A stretch of 64,000 nucleotides of DNA from Planctomycetota bacterium. GTDB lineage: Bacteria; Planctomycetota; Planctomycetia; Gemmatales; HRBIN36. The translations under genes and the position numbers were made by a program. The stretch lies in NCBI GenBank assembly GCA_014584395.1, contig JACTMY010000008.1, positions 1 through 64,000 on the forward strand, in the 5' to 3' direction. The notes beneath the pieces are model-generated. The model did not search any database and was not told the DNA's origin. It saw only the letters and a program-made list of their open reading frames with translations. This document shows, in pieces, positions 8,247 through 16,472 of this stretch (position 1 is the first letter of the stretch; each line of letters begins with the position of its first letter).

Positions 8247-9920
8247 TTAATCCTTCTCGTAGAGCCGTTCGAACTCATCGAGGAACTTGTGGATGATGGC
8301 CTTGCGGCGGACGCTGAGCTTGGGCGTTAGCTCCTCTTGGTCGAGGCTGAGCGAACGGCCGAGCAGCAGAATTTTCTTAACCCTCTCTGGTTGGCTCACG
8401 GCTTGCATCAGGTGTTCCACCCGTTTCAGGAAGAAGCCAACCAGGGCCGGCGCGGTGATCAGTTCACCTTTTTTTTCTACCGTACAGCCTAGTTCCTTGG
8501 CCTTGGCCTCGAGCAACTGCGGTTGGGGGACGATCAAGGCACTGACGTAGGGCTTGGCATCGCCGAAGATGATGGCATGGTCGATGTGCGGGTCAGCGAC
8601 CAGGAGGCGTTCGAGTTCAGCGGGGGCGATATTCTTGCCGCCGGCGGTGACGATGATGTCCTTCTTGCGGTCGGTGATGAAGAGGAAGCCGTCCTCATCG
8701 AGGTAGCCAACGTCGCCGGTGTGGAGCCAGCCATCATCGTCGATGACTTCCCGGGTGGCGTCGGGGTCTTGCCAATAGCCTTTCATGACGTGCGGTCCGC
8801 GCGTCAGAATTTCGCCATCTTCGGCGATCACGACTTCAACCCCCGGCAGGACGGCCCCGACGGAGGCCAGCCGATATTCCTTGCGTGAATTGAAGCTGAT
8901 GACTGGCGAGGCTTCGGTGAGGCCGTAGCCTTGGAGCAAGAGGAGTCCCGCCTCATGAAAGCCCTCGGCGATGTTGGGATCGAGCGGCGCGCCGCCGGAG
9001 GTGAGCCACTTGATGCGGCGGCCGAAGATGTTTTGCAGTTGGTCGGCGCGGTCGGGGATCGGCAGCGGCGCGACCAGGTTCCAGATTTTTTCATAGAAGC
9101 GCGGGACGGCCGTCATCCAGGTGGGTTGAATCTCGCTGAGTTGGCGAACGACCGTGTCCATATGGTCGGCCAGGGCCACCGTGCAGCCAGTCATCATGGT
9201 CGTATAGTGATCGCAGGTCCGCGCGTAGATGTGGCTGTAGGGGAGCCAACTGAGGAGCAGGTCGTCCGGCTCCAAGTCGCTTTGCTCCCGCATGGCCTGG
9301 GCATTGGCGAGCAGGTTGCCATGGGTGAGCATGACGCCCTTGGGGACGCCGGTCGTGCCGCTGGTGTAGATGATGGTCGCCAGGTCGTCGCGGGTCAAGG
9401 CCTCCATGCGTTCGCGGACGTGGCTTGGCCGCCGCCTTAGGTGGTGGATGCCTTTTTGCTTCAGTCCTTCCCAGGAAAGGCAGGGCAGCGGTGCATGCCA
9501 GTGAACGGGATCGAAGGCGACGATGAACTCGATTTGAGGCAGCGCGGCCAGGACGGAACGGATGCGATCGAGTCGGACCGGTCCATCGACGATGATGCCG
9601 CGCGCCTGGCTATGCTGGATTTGATAAGCCGCCTGCATGGGCACCAGGGAAGCATGCAGGGGCACGTTGACCAGACCGGCCGAGAGCAGGGCCACGTCGG
9701 CCAGGAGCCATTCAGGCCGGTTATCGGAAAAAAGGGCCACCCGGTCGCCGATCTTTAACCCCAGGTCCAACAACCCCGCGGCGGCGGCATCGCACTGCCG
9801 GCGATAGTCCGACCAGGAGAGGTCGTGGTAGACCCCGTGGCGGCGAAAACGGAGCGCTGACTTAGGCCCCCAGCGCGCCGCGACGTCTCGGTGCATGACA
9901 GCCAGATTGGCGGTGGACAT
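8247..9920 (-). CDS. Long-chain acyl-CoA synthetase (AMP-forming)
   Basis: This 557-residue enzyme activates fatty acids to acyl-CoA through an acyl-adenylate. The ANL-superfamily motifs are all present: the ATP-binding loop TIIYTSGTTGVPKG (residues 183-196), GYGLTEASPVIS, GWLHTGDVGYLDEDGFLFITD, and the hinge RKKDIIVTAGGKNIAP. The overall form is close to bacterial FACL/FAA1-type ligases. The ATG at 9920 is preceded by AGGGTG. It lies 24 nt downstream of the comB-like gene on the same strand, so the two may be co-transcribed. A beta-oxidation fusion enzyme is encoded elsewhere in the window (53.3-55.5 kb). Confidence 0.92.
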   Translation of the reverse strand: MSTANLAVMHRDVAARWGPKSALRFRRHGVYHDLSWSDYRRQCDAAAAGLLDLGLKIGDRVALFSDNRPEWLLADVALLSAGLVNVPLHASLVPMQAAYQIQHSQARGIIVDGPVRLDRIRSVLAALPQIEFIVAFDPVHWHAPLPCLSWEGLKQKGIHHLRRRPSHVRERMEALTRDDLATIIYTSGTTGVPKGVMLTHGNLLANAQAMREQSDLEPDDLLLSWLPYSHIYARTCDHYTTMMTGCTVALADHMDTVVRQLSEIQPTWMTAVPRFYEKIWNLVAPLPIPDRADQLQNIFGRRIKWLTSGGAPLDPNIAEGFHEAGLLLLQGYGLTEASPVISFNSRKEYRLASVGAVLPGVEVVIAEDGEILTRGPHVMKGYWQDPDATREVIDDDGWLHTGDVGYLDEDGFLFITDRKKDIIVTAGGKNIAPAELERLLVADPHIDHAIIFGDAKPYVSALIVPQPQLLEAKAKELGCTVEKKGELITAPALVGFFLKRVEHLMQAVSQPERVKKILLLGRSLSLDQEELTPKLSVRRKAIIHKFLDEFERLYEKD

Positions 9921-9944
9921 GTCGGCACCCTGGTGAATGGTGAA

Positions 9945-10718
9945 TCAAACCATGGCGTGCGGCCAATGATTGCGCGCCAAACCCATGCAGCCGACTTCGA
10001 GCCGCGGCGGATCGTGCCGCATTTCTGGGACGATCATGAAGCGGTCGACCTGAGCGGCAAGGGCCAGGTCGTCCTCATAGCCCAATTCGATGAGATTGCG
10101 ACCGCCCTTGCTGAGCCGCAGGGCTTCGTGAACGATCATGCCATGATGCTCGAAGCAATCCCAGGCCAGGCGGGCCGAGTCGCAGAGCAACATGTCGGGT
10201 TGTTGCAGCACATCGACAAAAGCCCCGGCCAAGAGCGTGTCTTCCAGCGTGATTTCCCCATCAGTCCCCGCGCAAAGCAAATGGATGGGCCGCGTCTCCT
10301 TGAGAAGTTGCTCGCAGACGCCGCTGAAATTGACAAAGCCCGCCATGAGGACGCGGCTGGCCTGGGAAGCGTGGAGCAACGCCCGGGTGCCATTGGTCGT
10401 CGTCAGCACCAGGGCGCGTTGATGACACACGTCGCAGGTAAAGTCGGAGGGCGAATTGCCCAGGTGAAAGCCGTTGATGGGTCTGCCGCCACGTTCGCCG
10501 CCCAGAAGCGGTGTTTGGCCCTGGGAGGACAGTTGGTTCGCAAGAGCTTGCGCCTCCTCGATCGTGGCCACGGGCCAAACGGCCGTGCAACTCGCCGCCA
10601 GGGCGTGAATGATCGTCGTGCTGGCGCGGAGCACGTCAATCACAACGGCCACTCCGCCCCGCAATTGCTCCGGCGCAACCAGGTTGGGCAGCAGATGGAC
10701 GTAAAGTGCTTGCGGCAT
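9945..10718 (-). CDS. comB: Probable 2-phosphosulfolactate phosphatase
   Basis: This 257-residue protein matches the ComB family, which dephosphorylates 2-phosphosulfolactate in the coenzyme M pathway of methanogens and is also found in many bacteria. Recognisable blocks are VAVVIDVLRASTTIIHAL near the N-terminus, LLGGERGGRPINGFHLGNSP, LVLTTTNGTRAL, and LEDTLLAGAFVD. Planctomycetes do not make coenzyme M, so the substrate here is uncertain; sulfolactate or a related sulfonate is possible. It is the likely first gene of a two-gene unit with the acyl-CoA ligase, divergent from the GT87-like genes. Confidence 0.8.
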   Translation of the reverse strand: MPQALYVHLLPNLVAPEQLRGGVAVVIDVLRASTTIIHALAASCTAVWPVATIEEAQALANQLSSQGQTPLLGGERGGRPINGFHLGNSPSDFTCDVCHQRALVLTTTNGTRALLHASQASRVLMAGFVNFSGVCEQLLKETRPIHLLCAGTDGEITLEDTLLAGAFVDVLQQPDMLLCDSARLAWDCFEHHGMIVHEALRLSKGGRNLIELGYEDDLALAAQVDRFMIVPEMRHDPPRLEVGCMGLARNHWPHAMV

Positions 10719-10871
10719 GACGGTGCCTTTGCTAACTCGACGGAATCAGGTCAGGGCGGCTTTCCCTATTATGACCAACGGTTTTACGGCATCAAGTGCA
10801 CGAAAAGGCAGGTGGCAGGCCCAAGAGGCAACTTCTTGGCCATAGCTCGGGCATGGGTTACAATCCTCTCC

Positions 10872-12035
10872 ATGAAGTCCATCGTCATCGCGGAGAAAAT
10901 GGCAGAGCCCGTCTTTGGCGGACAGGACTTCAGGCAGTTCTATGCCGGGGCCAAGCTGCTAGGGGAAGGGCAGAATCCCTACGATCCGGCGCTGGTCTTC
11001 GAATGGCAGAAAGTGGACGCCTTTGACAAAGTGCACGTCTCGGTCAGTCCGCCGACAAGTTTCCTGCCTTATCTGCCGCTCGCGCCGCTGCCCTATGTCG
11101 AGGCGATGTATGCTCACGTTGGATTAAACGTTCTCTTGTTGTCGCTGGCCGTGCTCGGCTGGCGGCGGATGCTGTTTCCAGGTCAACGCTGGCTAGGGAT
11201 CGGCTTGTGTGCCGCGATCTGGTTATGGCGGCCGGTCTTTCTGCTCGTGTCGCTGGGACAGATCACGGCCATGGTCCTGGCGGGATTCACCGGCTGGGTC
11301 CTGGCAATGCGGTCCGGTCGATCCTGGCTAGCCGGGGCGAGTTTGGTGCTGTGTGCCATGAAGCCCCACTTGGGGATCATTCCCATCGCGTTTGCCTTGG
11401 GCCATGGAGTGCGGCAGCGTGATTGGCGGTTCGTGCTCTCCTTCGTCTGTTGCAGCAGTTTGTGCTTACTGCTGCCTTGGTTATTGCGACCGTCGGTCTA
11501 TGACGACTGGCGTGCATGGCTGCACGCGACGCCGCTCACTTTTTGGCTCAGCTCGACCTTGCAGGCCTGGGGCCGGGTGAATTTTAGCGGCTTCAGCGAA
11601 CAGGTAATGATGTTTGCATGGAGCATTTGGGGCCTCGGCATCGCCTTGGCCGCGCTCTGGGGCTGGCGGCTGTCGACGCAACGCTTGCCCCTGGCCCATC
11701 ATGCCATCCTGCTCCTGGCCTTCGATCTGGCCGCGGCCATTCATGCCTTTAGTTATGACTATGTCTTGCTGTTGCCGGGCTTGGTCTTTGGCATGGGTCT
11801 GTGGTGGACCGAACGCCGCCACGTTGCTTTGTTGTGGCTGGTTTTGGCATTCGGTTTCGTCTACGTCCGGCTTGGTCTCATGTACGAATGGGAATTATGG
11901 ATCGTGGCCTGGCTGGCCATGCCGCTCCACCTTTGGCTGTGCCGTTTGCAGCGCAGTGGCAAACCGCCTGTCATGCGGATCAACGACCCCTCGAATGGAC
12001 TTTCCGCAAACGAACAACCAATGCCGACAGGGTGA
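10872..12035 (+). CDS. GT87/DUF2029-like polytopic glycosyltransferase, copy A
   Basis: This 387-residue membrane protein has about nine hydrophobic helices. It opens with the family hallmark GGQDFRQFYAGAKLLGEGQNPYD, in which the DF..FY and NPYD parts are typical of DUF2029 mannosyltransferases that use a polyprenyl-phosphate sugar. Most relatives have a membrane helix before this motif, and here it is missing. The frame is open far upstream (to 9891), but that stretch is antisense to comB, so the start is placed at ATG 10872; ATG 10899 is an alternative. A close paralogue follows after 2 nt. Confidence 0.75.
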   Translation: MKSIVIAEKMAEPVFGGQDFRQFYAGAKLLGEGQNPYDPALVFEWQKVDAFDKVHVSVSPPTSFLPYLPLAPLPYVEAMYAHVGLNVLLLSLAVLGWRRMLFPGQRWLGIGLCAAIWLWRPVFLLVSLGQITAMVLAGFTGWVLAMRSGRSWLAGASLVLCAMKPHLGIIPIAFALGHGVRQRDWRFVLSFVCCSSLCLLLPWLLRPSVYDDWRAWLHATPLTFWLSSTLQAWGRVNFSGFSEQVMMFAWSIWGLGIALAALWGWRLSTQRLPLAHHAILLLAFDLAAAIHAFSYDYVLLLPGLVFGMGLWWTERRHVALLWLVLAFGFVYVRLGLMYEWELWIVAWLAMPLHLWLCRLQRSGKPPVMRINDPSNGLSANEQPMPTG

Positions 12036-12037
12036 CG

Positions 12038-13147
12038 ATGTTGATGGAGAAATACGCCCAACCCGTCTTTGGCGGACAGGATTTTCGGCAGTTCTATGCC
12101 GGAGCGCAACTGCTCGCGGAGGGCCGAAACCCTTACGACCGCGAGCAGGTGGCGCGGATTCAGCAGATCGATTGGTATCCTACGGTGCACGTTTCGGTCA
12201 GTCCGCCGTCGAGCTTCCTGCCCTATTTGCCGCTCGCGCCGCTGCCCTACGCCGCGGCCATGTATGCTCATGCGGCCCTGAACGTTCTCCTTCTGAGTTT
12301 GGCGGTGATCGGCTGGCGGCGTCTCTTGTTTTCCCATCAGCCGGGCCTGACCAAATGCTTCCTTGCGGGCATGTGGATATGGATGCCGGTGATGCTGCTC
12401 GTGGCCATCGGTCAAGTGACAGCGATGGTCCTAATCGGCATGACGGGCTGGCTATGGGCCATGCGCTCCGGACGGCCGGCGTGGGCGGGAGCGGCTTTGG
12501 TGCTATGCTGGATCAAACCTCATTTGGGCGTCATGCTCATTGGCTTTGCCTTGTGTTATGCCCTGCGCCGCCGAGGATGGCCTTGCATCGCCTCCTTCAC
12601 GCTGCTCACGTTGCTGCTTTTCCTCTTGCCCATGTGGTTTCGTCCGCAGGTCTATGCGGAATGGCGGAGTTGGCTGGGCGCCTCGCCGCCGACGCAATGG
12701 TTGACCTCGACGATTCAAGCCTGGGGTCGAAATTACGTCAGCCCCATTTTTTATGAGATCGGTTGGGGATTGTGGGGCTTGGGAGCGTTGACGGGTCTGA
12801 TCGGCGGTTGGCGTTCCGCCGCGCAGCCTGAGCGGCTGGTTCGGCATGGCTTACTCCTCCTCAATCTGAACTTGATGGTGGCCATTCACGCCTACAGTTA
12901 CGACTTCGTGCTGCTCCTCCCCGGGTTTCTTTTGGGGTTCGGCCTGTGGTGGTTGCACAAACGCCCAGCCGCGCTCCTTTGGCTGGCGCTTAATGCCGCC
13001 TTCTTTTCCGTGAAAGTGTTGGGCGTGATCAACGAATGGGACCTATGGACCGTTTCCTGGCTGGCCTTGCCGCTGAACCTGTGGCTCATGCATTCATGGC
13101 CGCTGTCTGCGGAAGCTCGGACACATAGGATGCCCATAACGAGTTGA
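12038..13147 (+). CDS. GT87/DUF2029-like polytopic glycosyltransferase, copy B
   Basis: This 369-residue paralogue of the previous gene shares GGQDFRQFYAGA, HVSVSPP.SFLPYLPLAPLPY, AMYAH, and LNVLLLSLAV.GWRR.LF, then diverges more in the middle. It also begins directly at the DF..FY motif without a leading helix. The start lies 2 nt after copy A's stop; ATG 12038 or 12044 could be used, both served by AGGGTGA. The close spacing implies one operon and perhaps a heteromeric or two-step glycosylation role. The thioesterase gene follows 14 nt downstream. Confidence 0.75.
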   Translation: MLMEKYAQPVFGGQDFRQFYAGAQLLAEGRNPYDREQVARIQQIDWYPTVHVSVSPPSSFLPYLPLAPLPYAAAMYAHAALNVLLLSLAVIGWRRLLFSHQPGLTKCFLAGMWIWMPVMLLVAIGQVTAMVLIGMTGWLWAMRSGRPAWAGAALVLCWIKPHLGVMLIGFALCYALRRRGWPCIASFTLLTLLLFLLPMWFRPQVYAEWRSWLGASPPTQWLTSTIQAWGRNYVSPIFYEIGWGLWGLGALTGLIGGWRSAAQPERLVRHGLLLLNLNLMVAIHAYSYDFVLLLPGFLLGFGLWWLHKRPAALLWLALNAAFFSVKVLGVINEWDLWTVSWLALPLNLWLMHSWPLSAEARTHRMPITS

Positions 13148-13161
13148 AAGGAAACCACTTC

Positions 13162-13566
13162 ATGGATCAACCCTACCTGGCGATCAAGGTCGTCATGATG
13201 CCCCGCGATCTCAACCCGGCCAACACTATCTTTGGCGGCGTCCTGCTCAGCTACATCGATCAAGCGGCCGCCATTGGCGCCAGGCACGAGATTAATCTCC
13301 TGCAAGGCAAGGCCCCGCTGCTGGTAACCGTGGCCATGGATAAAATCGAGTTCAAAAAGCCCGTGCTGGTGGGCGACGTGGTCAGCTTTCGAACGCGGCT
13401 CGTCAAGCTGGGCCGCTCCTCGATCACGATTCACGTCGACGTCGAAGCGGAACGCAGCGGGCAAAAACTGAGCGTGACGGAAGCTGAAGTGGTCTACGTG
13501 GCCGTTGAGAAACAACCAGACGGCCGGCTTACACCCATCCCTATTCGATCGGAAGCCTCGGCATGA
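13162..13566 (+). CDS. Hotdog-fold acyl-CoA thioesterase (YciA/BFIT-like)
   Basis: This 134-residue cytoplasmic enzyme hydrolyses acyl-CoA thioesters. The single hotdog domain shows MMPRDLNPANTIFGGVLLSYIDQAAA (position and order as in YciA, with the catalytic Asp in IDQAA), KIEFKKPVLVGDVVSF, and a final strand TEAEVVYVAVE. The start ATG at 13162 has GAAAGGAAA 8 nt upstream; an in-frame TTG at 13144 is less likely. It overlaps the start of the SDR gene (ATGA). Confidence 0.88.
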   Translation: MDQPYLAIKVVMMPRDLNPANTIFGGVLLSYIDQAAAIGARHEINLLQGKAPLLVTVAMDKIEFKKPVLVGDVVSFRTRLVKLGRSSITIHVDVEAERSGQKLSVTEAEVVYVAVEKQPDGRLTPIPIRSEASA

Positions 13567-14375
13567 CTCGAAGGAAACGCATCCTGGTGACGGGTTCGGC
13601 GGGCCGCGTGGGGCAAGGCGCGGTCCAGGGCTTAGTTCAAGCTGGCCATGAGGTTCACGGGCTGGACGTCAGGCCAACGCCCGGTTTGCCCGCCGCGCAA
13701 GTCATCTTCGGCGACCTGGCCGATGGGGAAAAACTTCGGACTTACTTCCAGGGAATGGATGCCGTCGTGCACCTGGCCGCCACGCCCGACGACATGGTTT
13801 TCCCGCGGCAGCCCCCGCCGCATGACACCGATAACTTTTTGAGCCAACTGCTGCCCAACAACATCGTTGGCCTGTATCACGTGCTGGAAGCGGCCAGGCA
13901 AACCAAGCTGCCGCGCCTGATCCTGGCGAGCACGGGGCAGGTCGTTTGGCAGCACGTCGAGAACGGACCCTGGCCGCTGGATCAACAAACCCCTTTCTCG
14001 CCGCGCTACTGGTACGCCTGCACGAAAGTGTTTCTGGAGATGGCGGCCATGGCCTACAGCCGTGAACACGCGCTGACCATCTTGGTCGTTCGTCTGGGTT
14101 GGTGTCCGCGGGATCAAGGACAGGCGCAGGAAATCGCTCAGCAAGAGCGCTTTCAGGATGTGTATCTCAGTCCGGGCGATGCGGGTCGTTTTTTTGCCCG
14201 CGCCGTGGAGGCTGAATCCTTGCCGCTCTACAGCCTGCTCTATTGCACCAGTCGACCAACGCATCTTATTCGCTATGATCTCATCCCCGCCAAGGAACTC
14301 ATCGGCTACGTCCCCAAGGATCAATGGCCAACCGGTGCCTTGGTCGATTCAAGTGCATTATCCAACCCTGCTTGA
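13563..14375 (+). CDS. NAD-dependent epimerase/dehydratase (extended SDR)
   Basis: This 270-residue Rossmann-fold protein has the nucleotide motif GSAGRVG (Gly11, Gly14, Gly17), an Asp-rich cofactor strand GLDVRP, VVHLAA (residues 68-73), and the catalytic pair in YACTK (Tyr151 and Lys155). The size fits small uronate-dehydrogenase-like or sugar epimerase family members. The substrate cannot be told from sequence. It is coupled by a 4-nt overlap to the thioesterase. Confidence 0.85.
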   Translation: MTRRKRILVTGSAGRVGQGAVQGLVQAGHEVHGLDVRPTPGLPAAQVIFGDLADGEKLRTYFQGMDAVVHLAATPDDMVFPRQPPPHDTDNFLSQLLPNNIVGLYHVLEAARQTKLPRLILASTGQVVWQHVENGPWPLDQQTPFSPRYWYACTKVFLEMAAMAYSREHALTILVVRLGWCPRDQGQAQEIAQQERFQDVYLSPGDAGRFFARAVEAESLPLYSLLYCTSRPTHLIRYDLIPAKELIGYVPKDQWPTGALVDSSALSNPA

Positions 14376-14892
14376 TGCTGCAACGGTCAGCGGTTTCATG
14401 CTCGAAAAAAGCCACAGTGGAACTCAATTGGTCCTTTCCGTGGTCAACCTTTACTCTGTACCCTTCATTAATAAAATGGTGAGATGCGCAAGTGCGCCGA
14501 TAGACCGGCATCTTCGGCTGAGTTTCGGCGCCAAAACCTCAAGAGTCCATCGAGTGAACGGTAATGGAAATGATTACCTGGGCAATCTAAGCAAGCGGGA
14601 GTATTTGTCAATAACAAGGGTGTAAACTGATCGTTTCGTGTCCATAGTGTCTGCCTAATCGGCAAACTCCGCAGAAAGTGACCCATCAAAACCATCGTTA
14701 AACACCTTAGAGACGTTGTTATTGACAATGATCCTACAATTTCAAGACCATGAGAGTAAACGGTTTAAGTTTGATGAAGGTGGCTAAATGACGGCGGAAT
14801 TAATCCCTACTACCACTAGCATTTATTTCAATCTTAAAGAACAAGAGTAAGAGTAGGCAACGAGGTCCAGTGACCGAGGGGAGTCCAGCAAG
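14376..14892 (+). other. AT-rich intergenic region upstream of dnaN; candidate replication origin
   Basis: This 517-bp region holds no convincing gene. GC drops to roughly 35-45% between 14581 and 14840, far below the surrounding coding DNA. It contains a perfect 13-bp inverted pair (14605-14617 and 14716-14728). Each arm holds TTATTGACA, one base off the DnaA-box consensus TTATNCACA. It also holds TGATCGTTTC at 14628-14637, which is repeated downstream of gyrB, and a small dyad TAAACGGTTTA at 14757-14767. Its place before dnaN is where dnaA/oriC sits in many bacteria. The dnaN promoter must also be here. Confidence 0.45.
14605..14728. repeat. 13-bp inverted repeat with DnaA-box-like arms
   Basis: TTGTCAATAACAA at 14605-14617 is the exact reverse complement of TTGTTATTGACAA at 14716-14728. 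The arms are 98 bp apart, so this is more likely a pair of protein-binding sites than an RNA hairpin. Confidence 0.7.
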
Positions 14893-16023
14893 ATGAAGGC
14901 GGTGTTTGATCGAGAAGGTTTGTTGGCGGCGTTTCAGGTGATCAGTGCCGTGGCTCCGGCGCGAACCATCAAGCCCATTTTGCAAAACGTCAAGTTGGTG
15001 GCCAACGAAGAGCGTTCCGTGCTGATGGCCACGGACATCGAATCCGTCGGCATTCGCATGGAAGTCAGAGGCGTCCAGGTGCAGGACGCGGGGCAAGTGC
15101 TGCTGCCCACGGCGCGAGCCTTGTCCATCTTCCGCGAGGCGCGGCATCGAGACTTGCACATCGAAGCGGATGAAAGCAGCACGCTCATCCGAACCGAGCA
15201 TTCCGAATTCGAACTCCCGGGCGAGGACCCTGATCAATACCCGGACGTGCCCGGCTTCACGGGGGACCAATATCACCAGGTTCAATCCGATGCGCTGCGC
15301 GAGATGATTTTACGGAGCACGTTTGCGGCGGCGGCCGAGAGCGCCCGCTATGCCATGACCGGCGTCATGTGGGAGCTGAACGGCGACAAGGTGCGCCTGG
15401 TGGCGACGGACGGACGCCGGCTGGCCATCTGCGATGGGGCCGCCCAAGCGCATGGCAGCCATTCCACCGAAGGTCAAACGCCCGTCGTGCCGACCAAGGT
15501 CATGGCGCTTCTGGAAAAGAACCTCGTCGATCCCGATGAGTTGATCTCGGTGCGCTTCGCTCCCAATGACGTCCTCTTCAAAACGAGCCGCGCGGAAATC
15601 TATGGCCGGCTGGTGGAGGGCCGGTTTCCTCCCTACCGGGAAGTCTTGCCCAAGAAGCTGCCGATCAAGATTCCCATGGTGGTCGGCCCGCTGTTGTCGG
15701 CATGCAAGCAGGGCGCCATCCTCACCGATGAGGAAACCCGCGGCGTGGACTTCGATTTCGCCGATGGCAAGCTGACCATCAAGGCCCGGGTGGCGGACAA
15801 GGGCCGGGCCAAGATCGAACTGCCCATCAGTTATGACGGCAAGCCCATCGGGCTGACCTTCGATCCCAAGATGGTGATCGAGATGCTGCGCATCCTGGAC
15901 GAGGATACGGAGATTAGTCTGGAACTGGCCGACAGCAACACCGCGGCCGTGTTCAAGGCGGAAGGAAATTACATCTACATCGTCATGCCGCTGGATCGCC
16001 ACGGAGCGGCGGGAAGCAAGTAA
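14893..16023 (+). CDS. dnaN: DNA polymerase III beta subunit (sliding clamp)
   Basis: This 376-residue protein forms the ring-shaped clamp that tethers the replicative polymerase. The three-domain DnaN fold is evident, from MKAVFDREGLLAAFQVIS through VRLVATDGRRLAICDG in the middle domain to the C-terminal end YIYIVMPLDR, which matches the usual YVVMPMR-type end of DnaN. Length is normal. GAGGGGAG lies about 9 nt before the ATG. The stop overlaps the start of the DUF721 gene (TAATG), and gyrB follows, giving the usual replication cluster order minus recF. Confidence 0.96.
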   Translation: MKAVFDREGLLAAFQVISAVAPARTIKPILQNVKLVANEERSVLMATDIESVGIRMEVRGVQVQDAGQVLLPTARALSIFREARHRDLHIEADESSTLIRTEHSEFELPGEDPDQYPDVPGFTGDQYHQVQSDALREMILRSTFAAAAESARYAMTGVMWELNGDKVRLVATDGRRLAICDGAAQAHGSHSTEGQTPVVPTKVMALLEKNLVDPDELISVRFAPNDVLFKTSRAEIYGRLVEGRFPPYREVLPKKLPIKIPMVVGPLLSACKQGAILTDEETRGVDFDFADGKLTIKARVADKGRAKIELPISYDGKPIGLTFDPKMVIEMLRILDEDTEISLELADSNTAAVFKAEGNYIYIVMPLDRHGAAGSK

Positions 16024-16367
16024 TGGCGGGACGCCTTCCCGGAGCGGGAGTGGGGCACATGTCGCGGAAGGATTCGGAAGGGCCCGAACGGTTGGCGGAA
16101 ATTCTATCGCGGCTCATGATCGAGCGCGGCTGGGGCCAGCAGCAGCAGCGCAGCCAACTGGAGCAAGCCTGGCGCGCCGCCGTGGGCGACCGCGATGGCG
16201 GGGTTTCGCGGCTGGGCGCCTGCCGCCGCGGGGTGTTGGAAGTCCTGGTGCCGGATGCCTCGTGGCATCAAGTCTTGTCCTTCGAGCGCGCCGGCCTGCT
16301 GAAGGCCCTGTCGGAGCAACTGGGCCATCAGCGCATCCGCGAATTGCGGTTTCGATTGTATACCTGA
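16023..16367 (+). CDS. dciA: DUF721/DciA-like replicative helicase loader
   Basis: This short protein (114 residues from ATG 16023, or 102 from ATG 16059, where the conserved part starts) has the DUF721 pattern: LAEILSRLMIERGW, then LEQAWRAAVG, VLEVLVPDASWHQVLSFERAGLL and LRFRLY at the end. DciA is the ancestral loader of DnaB helicase in bacteria that lack DnaC. The gene sits between dnaN and gyrB, its common location. It overlaps the dnaN stop by 1 nt. The functional call is by family and context. Confidence 0.8.
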   Translation: MAGRLPGAGVGHMSRKDSEGPERLAEILSRLMIERGWGQQQQRSQLEQAWRAAVGDRDGGVSRLGACRRGVLEVLVPDASWHQVLSFERAGLLKALSEQLGHQRIRELRFRLYT

Positions 16368-16472
16368 TCCCGATGGCGCGGGGCTGCTCCGACGGCCAGC
16401 CGCGCCAGTGAACAAGCAGTCTTCCCGCGCCGATCCGAGTCGATCAGTGCGGTTTGGCATGCGGAGGTTGAC

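Noticed and set aside
9891..10871. 327-codon N-terminal extension of the first GT87-like gene
   Set aside because: This part is antisense to the comB-like gene and the acyl-CoA ligase start and shows no domain; the family motif begins just after ATG 10872.
14268..14625. Plus-strand frame overlapping the SDR gene end and running into the dnaN upstream region
   Set aside because: It shadows the SDR gene and then runs through AT-rich DNA without a ribosome site or protein-like pattern.
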